DNA of 64,000 nucleotides from Amoebidium appalachense (lineage: Eukaryota > Ichthyosporea): contig CAVNZM010000014.1 of assembly GCA_963693365.1 (NCBI GenBank), forward strand, positions 2,976,001 to 3,040,000, given 5' to 3'. Of the stretch, positions 26,160 through 49,319 are shown piece by piece. The position numbers were made by a program, and so were the translations under genes. Under the pieces are notes generated by a model. That model was given only the letters and a program-made list of their open reading frames with translations, had not been told where the DNA came from and did not search any database. Within the stretch, counting starts at the first letter, position 1; every line of letters starts with the position of its first letter.

Positions 26160-26479
26160 ATCTATCTCCCCCCGTTTCCCGTCCTCCTTGCCCTTGCCCT
26201 CCCTCCCCCCTCCCCCCCTTTCCTCATCTCGCTCCCTTTTCCTGTCGCACCCCGTTTCAGTCCCACTATCCACACCTGCTCTCTTTAACCCTCCCCCCTC
26301 CCCCCCCTTCCCCATCCCTCTTTTCCCCTGGTGGCATACACCCAAACCAACGCTAACGACCTGTTACATCCATAGACATAATGAAGAACTTAAAAGAGCC
26401 TAGGGCATTTACCTTCTGTCTTCTGCTTCTTGTTTTTGGGCTCGAAGAAGTCCAAAATCTCTCGCTTCTTTGCAGACAT
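16157..26479 (-). CDS. PNKP: Polynucleotide kinase 3'-phosphatase (complete, 14 exons)
   Basis: Restores ligatable DNA ends by removing 3' phosphates and adding 5' phosphates in strand-break repair. Exons in coding order: 26413..26479, 25825..25994, 25189..25301, 24611..24707, 23693..23742, 22569..22721, 21753..21780, 20733..20826, 19922..19983, 19166..19231, 18397..18472, 17629..17740, 16784..16895, 16157..16234. All junctions are GT-AG and in phase, giving 425 residues. The HAD phosphatase has FDVDDT (Asp78 and Asp80), FTNQNG, KPVTGLW and FVGDAAGRP. The kinase has the Walker A motif GFPASGKTT (276-284, split by an intron) and DNTNPD (326-331). The N-terminal FHA domain of the vertebrate enzyme is absent. 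In its place is a short basic tail with REILDFF, resembling a PCNA-binding box with Lys in place of Gln, and the NLS-like KNKKQK. Usual DxDGT is DVDDT here. Confidence 0.95.
17277..18380. repeat. PNKP intron simple sequence: GA, C, TG, A and G tracts
   Basis: Covers a (GA)n at 17283, C tracts, (TG)n of about 70 bases at 17548-17620, a C run and an A run at 17794-17883, and several G tracts between 18140 and 18300. Exon 12 lies within it at 17629-17740, showing that coding sequence is tightly bounded by repeats. Confidence 0.8.
18575..18681 (-). repeat. Dispersed oligo-C element, copy E (5' truncated)
   Basis: Read on the minus strand it starts near GGATGGGCTCTGC and ends GGCGCATTCA before a C tract of about 30 (with one AA break). 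It lies in the intron between PNKP exons 10 and 11, in the sense orientation, about 100 bases before the acceptor. Confidence 0.9.
19611..19818 (-). repeat. Dispersed oligo-C element, copy D (near full length, diverged)
   Basis: Read on the minus strand it begins CCCATGTTCAAGT and contains GAGTTGGGTTTCGTTGACGA, GGTCGAAACTCGGG and GCTCTGCTTATTAT. It ends CACTCTAAACCCC. It is the most diverged long copy and lies between PNKP exons 9 and 10, sense orientation. Confidence 0.9.
20479..20624 (-). repeat. Dispersed oligo-C element, copy F (split by a G tract)
   Basis: Two segments match the element: 20479-20527 (3' part) and about 20568-20624 (TCGAAAAC, TGGATCAC region). They are separated by a 30-base homopolymer. 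It lies between PNKP exons 8 and 9, sense orientation. Confidence 0.75.
22243..22412. repeat. (ACGC)n and (CA)n microsatellite in a PNKP intron
   Basis: ACGC tetramers (22252-22335) pass into a pure CA run of about 80 bases. A mirror-image (TG)n block lies at 23271-23545 in the next intron. Confidence 0.95.
24709..24874. repeat. (TG)n block that supplies the PNKP exon 4 acceptor
   Basis: On the minus strand the CA run ends CACACAG, and the AG is the 3' splice site of exon 4 (24611..24707). A GAGTGT-type variant interrupts the run near 24772-24808. Confidence 0.9.
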
Positions 26480-27877
26480 GTTTGTTACCGAACGAAACAG
26501 ACCACGTCTGTTGATGTGCCACGCAGGTCTGCCTTCTTGAACCACAGCCAAAATAGCGTGTACGGCGGCTCCCCTTTGAATGATCGTGCACATGTGATCC
26601 CTAGTATAGATCTGGTGTTTGTGTGTAGTGTGTAGGACATGCCATGTGTGTTCTGTGGGCTCAGTTTTCAGCTTGAAAATTCTCCGCCGGTTTCGCTTTG
26701 AGCTGTTATCTCAACTTGAGGAAGTTGCAGAGCTGCAGGAAGGAAATCATGTGTGAGAAACTGTGACGCTAGGGCAGGGACTTGAGTATAACGAGTAGAA
26801 GCGCAGAAAAAGGGCAACGCACACCATGTTAGATCCCCGAGGGAGATGGGTTGGGGGTATTGGGTGAGTGTTTGGGAGTTTGGAGCGGGAGGGGAGGAGA
26901 TTGGGGCGGGAGGGGGAGGAGAAATCAGCACGGAAGGCATGCACATGCATTTAATTCAGTCTGTGTAACTGGCTAACCATAGACCATGCCACCATCCAAA
27001 AAAACGAGCCTCTTTTACATATGTTCGACACTCGACAAATTGTTCGGTCTTGAACTATTGCCTCTTAGGATAGCTCTTATTTTTTAGTGATTCTCTGGCG
27101 TGCATGAGCGGCGCCACGGAAGCAATTACGTGCTTCCTTGCTCTATATGCATGTATCTTACCTTGCCCACAGCCATCTAATATAGTGCTTGACTTTTCAG
27201 TTAGTCAGAGGCTTTTTCTTTTTTTTTCTTTTTTGCAATGGGGGGTCGGCTCAAGCCTTTCTTGCAAGAATATCCCGAATATCTTTTGATATTCAGGGGC
27301 CAATTCGATACTTGATATATCTCGTGATATTCAGGGGCATGTCAAGATATATCAAATGAGGAGCCGCTGTGGCAGACTGCCACAGCGGCTCCTAGAGCGG
27401 GTAAGCTCCAATTGTGTCTCCGGCGTCTCAAGGACGAATATAGCCACCAATCAGCGAGCTGCAAACATGCGCGCCTTTTTTTCCCGCACTCAGCAGCGAT
27501 TGGTCAGCCTTGGGCGCGGTTTCCTTTTTTGGGCTGTTGTGATAACACCAAAAAGTTTTTACCCTCCTCCCGGCGGCCGGGCCTTTAGCGCACAGCTCAC
27601 ACGCACACAAACACACCCGTGTTTTGCACATAGTCACATATATAATAACTTAAATTGTGCACGGGTGAAAGCGGTGTGTTTTGCGCGTGTAAAGATATAG
27701 GATACTGGTGCTCACGAGGGTGTTTTGTAAAGAGTGTTATAGTTAAGCAAAAACACACGGGATGATCTGTTAGCCCATTTTCATGCGTAGAAACAGGTGG
27801 GTAACAAAACAACACGTGCTAAAGCCGAAATCGTTTTGAGACATACGAGTTCACTTGTGCGGGCTACTGAGTGAAAA
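26480..27877. promoter_or_regulatory. Divergent intergenic region shared by PNKP (-) and CDT1 (+)
   Basis: The two start codons are 1.4 kb apart and face away from each other. Unlike the introns, this region has almost no simple sequence. CCAAT at 27447 and its reverse ATTGG at 27499 flank TTTCCCGC at 27480, a match to the E2F consensus TTTSSCGC. CDT1 is a known E2F target in animals. Three hairpins lie just upstream at 27277-27393. Whether both genes use the same elements is inference. Confidence 0.6.
27277..27393. repeat. Three consecutive inverted repeats, one a 16-base-pair perfect hairpin
   Basis: GAATATC/GATATTC (27277-27294) has a TTTT loop. TTGATATATCT (27312-27322) pairs with AGATATATCAA (27345-27355). 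AGGAGCCGCTGTGGCA (27359-27374) pairs exactly with 27378-27393 around GAC. GATATTCAGGGGC is also directly repeated at 27288 and 27326. Confidence 0.9.
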
Positions 27878-42042
<14,165 letters not shown>

Positions 42043-42603
42043 CCAATCAGGCGCATTGGTCATCTAGTGTACTTACGTAAGGTGTGTATGTGGTGTGTTC
42101 ATCACTTTTGTTTCGAGTAATTATTAGTAGTACCACAACCACGGCCCTCTGCTAAGTGATGCTACCGAAAATGTGGGGTGTTACTAGAAATAGATAACTG
42201 AAAATAGAATTGTCAAGAGGCGGGTTACCTAGGATATATAATTGGCGTGCCTGACCGTACCACGGCCTACTTGATAACAAGGGATATTTTTCGTGACAAA
42301 ATGGTATAGTGTTGCTAAAGACAGAAAACCAACTATAAGGAGGTGGCTTCAGACATTTAAAGTATGATCACAGTGTGTTCCTGTCTGAAATATGGACGAT
42401 TTGTTGAATACTTTTTTTTCTCGTTTTGTTTATCAATTGTTACCCCCTTATTCCCGCGTCCCAGTATGTTTTCAGTAGTTTTGCTGGTTTTAAGCGTCCT
42501 TTCCCCTCATTTATTCTGATATGATATGAGGGAGAGATGTGGATGGCCTTTCCTTTGTTGTTGCTGCTGTGTGTGTGTGCGGTGAGCCCGAAGGGGAGGG
42601 GGA

Positions 42604-42646
<43 letters not shown>

Positions 42647-43043
42647 GAGGGGGAGGGGGCCCGATGGGTTTTCACTTCTGTGTGTGTGCAATCTGAAAGC
42701 TATAGAATGCCCGGTAGGATCGCGAATGAAGGAGATGAATGTGTATTTGGCGTATTTCGATTTTCCCGTAGATGTATCAACGTTTTTCATCTTTAGAGCA
42801 CTTTGATATGGTGATCCATTGGCCTCGCATGTAAACAGACATTGAATTTTGCGGATTTTCTTGTGTTTTTGCTAATTTTTTGCATTTTTGCACGGGAGAC
42901 GGATCGGAAATAAAGCAGGTGTAGATGAAGTGATTCTATGGCTGAGTACGTGTAGCCTGCTGCCCCCGTGGTGTGAAATATCTGTGTGGGGATGGTTTTT
43001 TTTCTGGGTGCTGGGGGGGGGGGGGGGGGGGGGGGGGGCGCGC

Positions 43044-43085
<42 letters not shown>

Positions 43086-43652
43086 GTGTGCGTGTGTGTG
43101 TGTGCCTGTGGCATACATGACTGTGTACGTGTCTCGGGTGTGTGTGTGTGTGTGCATGTGTTTGTGTGTGGACGTGCGCGTGTGTGCATGTGTGCGGACT
43201 TGAGAGAGAGAAAGAGGGTTTAATCAGAGAACGGTTGTTCAATTATCCAATGATATCATTCAATATTTAGGTATATATGCGCGTTTACATCACCTTCCTT
43301 CATCGCAAAGTACCCGCCCTAGTATATAGACACTACAAACGAAGCACGAGACCGTTCTCGATGCGATATCTTGATTAATGGTCATGTGCCAGCTTCGCTC
43401 GTAGCTAGATGCATGCAGCCTATCTTTGTAATTGTCAAGTTGATCGATTCAATATGTAAAGCGGGGCAATCTATTGGCAGGTCGGTCGTGGATCCACATA
43501 TGTAAATAACGATTAACTGGAGGTGTAATGCTAACGGCTGTCTGGCTACAGCCCGATTCCTATTGGCAGAGCGGGTACCAGGTGCACGTCGTGACGGGAC
43601 GGTCTGGGTGGTACTTATGCCCGGGTGGTGGTGGTGGTGCTGATAGTGGTGG

Positions 43653-43706
<54 letters not shown>

Positions 43707-43717
43707 GGGTTCAATCT

Positions 43718-43847
43718 ATTAGACCGATTGCCGCCGACATCATCTGCGGCAATGCATGGCTTCCTGGCCGCATGATGTTGAAGATCCCCCCTGATCGTCG
43801 TACATTGCCACGAACATTGCCGCGGCTTCCAGCAGAATCGGTCTAAT
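43718..43847. repeat. 130-base segment bounded by a 12-base perfect inverted repeat
   Basis: ATTAGACCGATT at the left and AATCGGTCTAAT at the right. The interior is non-repetitive and contains further pairing segments (TGCGGCAATG with CATTGCCGCGG). A long G tract abuts the left end. Confidence 0.8.
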
Positions 43848-43980
43848 GAAGAACAGAAGCCAAGAAGCAGTATGCAAAAAGGCAAAGAAGTTAAAGGAAG
43901 TTGCGCAAGGGATAGAAGCAAAGAGCAAAGGAGCAGCACGTGAAAGATTCGTGGGGTGCATAGGCCTAGCCTAGAGACAG

Positions 43981-44160
43981 GGAGGGGGGGGGGGGGGGGG
44001 AGGGGGGGAGGGGGCCGGGTGAGGTTGGGGAGAGGGGGGGAGGGGGGGGGGGGAGGGGGGCCGGGTGGGGTTGGGGAGAGGGGGGGGGGGGGGGGGGGGA
44101 AGGGGGGCCGGGTGAGGGGGGGGGGGGGGGGGGGGGGGGGGGCCGGGGTGAGGCGGGGGA

Positions 44161-44193
<33 letters not shown>
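43981..44193. repeat. G-rich minisatellite, four units
   Basis: GGCCGGGTGAGG-type cores at 44013, 44058, 44106 and 44141 are separated by G tracts of varying length, giving a unit of about 35-50 bases. Confidence 0.85.
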
Positions 44194-45725
44194 AGGAAAG
44201 GGGGATATCTATCTGTGGCATCAGCAACTGAATTGAACGGGGCTAATCGGATGACGTGCACTTGGCAAATTCGCAATTCCGAACGCCTGCCATATATATA
44301 GCATCAACTTATGTGCTAGTATTGGGGTGAATCAGCTGTGGTCAGGAGCACGAGGTCGCCAAATCAACCTTGATCAATGCCACACTTATAACCTTAGTAT
44401 CAAATATTGAGTGGTTAGAGAGCCGGGTACATGCATTTGTGCAGAACGCATGCTTAAAAAAAAAATAATGAACTGATATGATTTCGGTTTCTTGTTACAA
44501 TAAAAATTGTCGGAAAACCAGCAATAGCCAATCATCGTTGCTCTAATCCTAGAACCGAGAACCAACCAATCAAGTCAGGGGTTGAAGGAATTTTTGACTT
44601 CTAATCGTATTAGTGAGAACTCAGAAAAATTTGGACCCTTCAGAGTCGTTTTACTAAGTTTTTATGAAACACAAAAAGTACAAATTGAATGACCCATTTT
44701 AATCGTATTGGGGGGTCCTTCTAAATCGTAAATACGACGTTTTTGGGTCGCTTTTCAACCCCTGGTACAAGTGGAGCAGACTGTTTTCAACCAGTCGGGC
44801 CAGGCACGCCCAATTCGAACCATGGATCGCAGTCACGGAGTCACGGCCCTACATATGTAGATGGCGGAAAACTGCCGCAAAGTTTGCAAACTGCGCACGG
44901 AAATACAGTGCATCTCCCACCCACATATTGTGCTCCTCACTAGTACAACAAAACGACGCTGTGGTATTCTGATGTGAACTGTTCTTTGCGTCATAGGCTA
45001 CCTGTACAGCCACCCCCTCACTTTGAACGCATGAATCACCGCCTCCGGGGCCCGGGCCCCCCAGACAGTCCCAGTCTTGCTCTCTGCAGATAGAATGCTA
45101 TGGCAATAATCATTGAATAATGGCATGCGCTTTCGCATACCAGATTTACCATGGAATTTTCGTGTGTGGGTATTGAATGGGCCCATTGGGCACACCAGGA
45201 CCCAAAATTATCGGAAAGAACCTGGCAATGAGTGCATCTCTTGTTTAAATGGAGCACTTTCAAATTTACCACTGACATTGTATACACATACAGCTCTACA
45301 TGTGGAAGGTATACCAATTTTCTTATTTATTATCAACTTATTATAACTTTTTTACCAAGGCATATTAGCTCCGAGGACCGTGTACGAAGGGCCTGCCGTT
45401 CGGAGTTGGTTGTTTGCCACAGCTCAAGGAATTCCACCAATCATCTGCGACATCGCAATCTGGGTATGTCTGCTGTGTGATAGTAAACCAATGTAAGGGG
45501 TCTCCGTTCTATCGGGTAGTTCGGGTTGGACAACTGACGTAGGTGTGCAGGCTACCCATTTCTCGCAGAAAATGCTACCAAAAATATATACATAGATTCC
45601 AAAATGATCGATCCTTGAATATAATGATGCCTCAGAGCTTAGAACTGAACAAAAGTCTTAGTCCTCTTGTCAGCATTTTATTGTCGTTATGTTGTTTGCT
45701 TCACTTGCTATAACCGATTTCGGAA

Positions 45726-45805
45726 CCAATCACAGTCAGTGTTTACCAAATGCGTTACTGCCGGCTTGAACTTCGCGACAGCCCAAAACAACGTCGCCTA
45801 TAAAA
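45726..45805 (+). promoter_or_regulatory. CCAAT box and TATA box of the Cys-rich secreted gene
   Basis: CCAAT at 45726-45730 and TATAAAA at 45799-45805 are 70 bases apart. The ATG at 45895 is about 60 bases past the expected transcription start. This is the clearest core promoter in the window. Confidence 0.7.
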
Positions 45806-45894
45806 CCAGGAACACATCTCAAAGTCACCTCAGAAATCCCAACACAAGTGACCTTCACAACCTTTGAATCCCTAGAAAAGCCGAAACCATCGCC

Positions 45895-46674
45895 ATGAAG
45901 TCCATTATCCTCGCCGCTGCTCTGGCTGTTGCCTCGGGCCTCTCGACCCAACCCCGCACACAGAGCTCCAACTACGTCATGACTTGCACCGAGTGGGACG
46001 CCTCAGACCTTGGCGCCTGCCCCGCCCACTATGGGGTTTGGAGCAACAGAAAGTGTGCGCGCTATGTAGGCCACGAAGTGTTCGACATGTGCACGGTGGA
46101 TGAGTGCTGTGTCCCCGTCTTCTCGGGCCACTCGAACGACACGGACACAGAGAACACTTCAAATGATCATGACACCGACACCGAGAACGCAAACGACATT
46201 GACACAGAGAACACTACAGACGACATCGACACAGAGAACAAAAACCACACCCACAAAGAGAACACAAACCACACGCACACAGACAACTCTACGTCCACAG
46301 AGAACTACATCATGACTTGCACCGATTGGGACGCCTCAGACTTTGGCGCCTGTCCCGCCTACCACGACGTTTGGGGCCGCAGGAAGTGTGCGCGCAATGT
46401 AGGCCACGATGTGTTCGACAAGTGCACGGTGGATGCGTGCTGCAGGCCGCAGAAGCCCACACGTGCGCGGCGGCAGGGCTCGGCTGCAAGCGGCAGCGAG
46501 GGGGAGGGCGAGGGGCTGCAGGGCGGGTCGACGCCCACGAACTGCAAGGACTGGTTCTACGCCACACACGCAGAGTGCCCCCAAGACACGTGGCCCGCTG
46601 AGTCCCGGCCCTGCCTGCCCTACACAAACAAGAAGCTGCCCGTGTGCTCCCTCGAAACGTGCTGCAAGGCCTAG
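45895..46674 (+). CDS. Secreted protein with three six-Cys modules, family not recognised
   Basis: Single-exon gene of 259 residues. Residues 1-17 form a classical signal peptide (MKSIILAAALAVASG). Modules 1 and 2 share exactly C-x10-C-x11-C-x11-C-x4-CC and WDAS, and are about 80 percent identical, so one is a recent copy of the other. Module 3, at the C-terminus, has C-x10-C-x11-C-x10-C-x4-CC and is diverged. Modules 1 and 2 are joined by a 55-residue Asp/Thr/Glu/Asn/His linker built on DTEN repeats with many N-x-T glycosylation sites. Modules 2 and 3 are joined by a Gly/Glu/Ser linker after a dibasic-type RARR site. Six even Cys per module suggest three disulfides, so an extracellular matrix, cell-wall or secreted defence protein is possible. 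I know no matching family. AATAAA at 46977 is a candidate poly(A) signal. Confidence 0.85.
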   Translation: MKSIILAAALAVASGLSTQPRTQSSNYVMTCTEWDASDLGACPAHYGVWSNRKCARYVGHEVFDMCTVDECCVPVFSGHSNDTDTENTSNDHDTDTENANDIDTENTTDDIDTENKNHTHKENTNHTHTDNSTSTENYIMTCTDWDASDFGACPAYHDVWGRRKCARNVGHDVFDKCTVDACCRPQKPTRARRQGSAASGSEGEGEGLQGGSTPTNCKDWFYATHAECPQDTWPAESRPCLPYTNKKLPVCSLETCCKA

Positions 46675-46976
46675 GTGTCACAGGAGTGCGAGCATCAGTG
46701 CTAAACCGTACATAAATAATAGCATTGGCTAACGTGTAGTAACAAGCCTTTGTGTGACAATTTGCTTCCAGCATTTCTCTTTAGCTAGTAACCCCTTTAT
46801 ACACCCTTTGACCGTCATCATGCTGTTGTTCACGGCCGTCTTTTGCTTTCCATATGATGCTTATACAACTATGACATAGCGCTAGCATAGCTCGGATATA
46901 TTGTCATAATATATGTACAGTATATGTGAAACTGTCGAGTTTTGAAGAGGCGACTGTTCGCAATTGAACTTCTGTC

Positions 46977-46982
46977 AATAAA
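46977..46982 (+). terminator. Candidate poly(A) signal AATAAA of the Cys-rich secreted gene
   Basis: Canonical hexamer 303 bases after the stop codon, in unique AT-rich sequence. Confidence 0.5.
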
Positions 46983-47259
46983 AAACATACATTATATTTC
47001 ACGGGCTTGCCAATTCCCGGTGCAATTGCCGCTATGGCTCAGCGTATCGGAATACCATTGGGGTTTCATCAAACCGGGGGGGGCGGGAAGGGGGAGGGGA
47101 GGGGGAGGGGGGAGGGGGGAGGTGCACGCCGGGGGGAGGGGGGGAAAGGAGGAGGGTAGGAGCGGGGGGGAGGCTGGGAAGGGGGGGGAGGGGGGGGGGG
47201 GGGGGGGGGAGGATAGTGTAAATTTTGTTCCCTTTTTCCCCCTCAAACTCCTCCCCCCC

Positions 47260-47310
<51 letters not shown>

Positions 47311-47534
47311 ACACAGTGTGTCACCTCTGCCCCCATTCCGCCCAGCGCCGCCGGCTCCCCTCCCCTCCTTACTCTAATAGGCCCACTGGAATCTCAGATT
47401 GAGGCCTACTTGCTTATTTTTGTTGCTCAATAAGTCGTTCTATCATAGTTTCCACTTTCCCCCACAGCAAACTGCAAACCATCCTGGACGACCCCGCTCT
47501 ACCCCTTACGACCAAAAAATGTACATACGAGCGC

Positions 47535-47566
<32 letters not shown>

Positions 47567-47813
47567 CCCCTTCCCCCCCCCCCCCCCCCTTGCCCTCCCT
47601 TTCCCCCCCGTTTCCTGTCCCCCCCCCCCCCCCCCCCCCCTCCCCCACCCACCCAACCAGCCACCTGGCCATCCACACACACACAGGGCCACATATCCAC
47701 GTAAGTACGGTTAGGGGTGGGGGGGAGGAAGGGAAGAAAAGAAAGAAAATGATGAAAGAAAACTTGCTGCAGCCGGGTGGAAGCATGCAAGAGACCTCGG
47801 ACATCCCTCCCCC

Positions 47814-47936
47814 AGCTTAAACGGTTATACAGTACGATCTGTGTCTAGGCGGAAGACGGTAAGCTCCCCTGAGGCAGTGCCTCGCCGGGAGTGAAACGGG
47901 ATAAAATAAAAAAAATAAAAAAAAGCTTAAACGGTT
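47814..47936 (+). mobile_element. Short retroposed insertion with target-site duplication and A-rich tail
   Basis: AGCTTAAACGGTT occurs perfectly at 47814-47826 and 47924-47936. The 97 bases between end in an A-rich tail (ATAAAATAAA and onward). The body can fold: CTCCC pairs with GGGAG around GAGGC-AGT-GCCTC. A 13-base direct repeat plus an A tail is the signature of LINE-mediated retroposition of a small RNA. I could not name the parent RNA; it lacks clear tRNA boxes. Confidence 0.75.
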
Positions 47937-48001
47937 CGTTTGTGTGCCGCAGTGCCACCCAAGACACCTTGTAAATTACATATCCATTCTCAGCCCCCTC
48001 C

Positions 48002-48041
<40 letters not shown>

Positions 48042-48121
48042 CCCCCGCCCCCTGTGGTCCCAAATCAATCCACGGTTACCCAAACTATTTGCTCCTTTCT
48101 TTCTGCGCCAGCTCCATTCCC

Positions 48122-48160
<39 letters not shown>

Positions 48161-48188
48161 CCCCCCCCCACCCACCCACCCCTTCCCC

Positions 48189-48224
<36 letters not shown>

Positions 48225-48693
48225 CCACGACCACTTCGGGAGACTTTGAAGCAGGACTCGTATGACAGAGTCTTCGTTCAGATTCTGAATCGTGTGTATG
48301 GCAGCAAAAGTATAAGAGCCAAGGCAAAGATTTTGATTTCTAATTTTATGGCACGGTTTAAGCTGTGTGCGTGAACTCTTTTGGGTCCCCCCTTCTCCTC
48401 CCCCCCCCCCCCCCCCCCCCCCAGAGTAGAGGCGAGGGGAAGGGGGGGGAGGGGGGATGATGTGTCTTTGAAGCATACATGAACTTTTCACAGAAGCTGG
48501 CAACACAAACGCACATAACCACTCTGTTACACCCTCCCCACTTAGTTAAAAAAAAACTTTCGGTGAAGAACAGAAATCAATCCGCGAGTATATAACATCC
48601 TAACGGTTCGTGCAGGCCTCGACGCTTCCACCATACGGAGACAAAGCTTTATCATTTTTGTGTGTGTGTATATGTGTGTTTGTGTGTGTGTGT

Positions 48694-48724
<31 letters not shown>

Positions 48725-49270
48725 GGGGGGAGGGGGGGGGGCACGGGTAGGCGGAGGGGTTACTGTACAGGCTGTATTTCACATTGTATGTGTTAGTGTG
48801 TGCGCACACACTCACACTTGTGGCGTGGTGGAGCTGGTATGTGTTGCGTGTGTGTGTGTGGCACAGTGTGTCCAGCACACACGATATAAAATTTGTGTTG
48901 GTGGTGATAGTGGTTGTGGTATCTTTGTGTGTGTGTGCGAGTGTGTGTGTATGTGTGTGCACACGTGTGTGTGAGTTTGTGTGTGTGTGTGCTCGCATGC
49001 ATGCATTTGTGTGTGGTGATCATGATGGTGGTGGTGGTGGTGCGCATGCGCGTGCACGTGTCACGTGTATTTGTCTGTTGTTTGTGTGTGTGTGTGTGTG
49101 CGCGCGCGCGTGTGTGCGTGTGTTTGTGTGTGCGTGTGTGCCTGTAGGTGGGTGGGCAGGAAGGGGGTGGGGTTGGGGGTAGCTCGAATATAATCAATCC
49201 GCTACCAATTTCCTTTCTCTTCATTCAAAATCGCTGCCGGCCTTGCTTTGGTTCTTTCACCGCCACCAGC

Positions 49271-49319
<49 letters not shown>

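Larger units (their letters stand above)
42043..45894. other. Intergenic region between CDT1 and the Cys-rich secreted gene
   Basis: No gene is supported. It holds G tracts near 42610 and 43014, (TG)n at 43047-43160, an inverted repeat at 43718-43847, a G-rich minisatellite at 43981-44193, and 1.7 kb of unique AT-rich sequence. AATAAA at 42909 is the first clear poly(A) signal after CDT1, about 870 bases past the stop. Confidence 0.65.

Noticed and set aside
43382-44227. 281-codon minus-strand frame
   Set aside because: Two thirds are Pro runs from the G-rich minisatellite, and the rest overlaps an inverted repeat with no domain.
48236-48373. Possible exon (ETLKQDSYDRVFVQILNRVYG)
   Set aside because: Non-repeat codons, but no ATG, no convincing splice partners and no recognised family.
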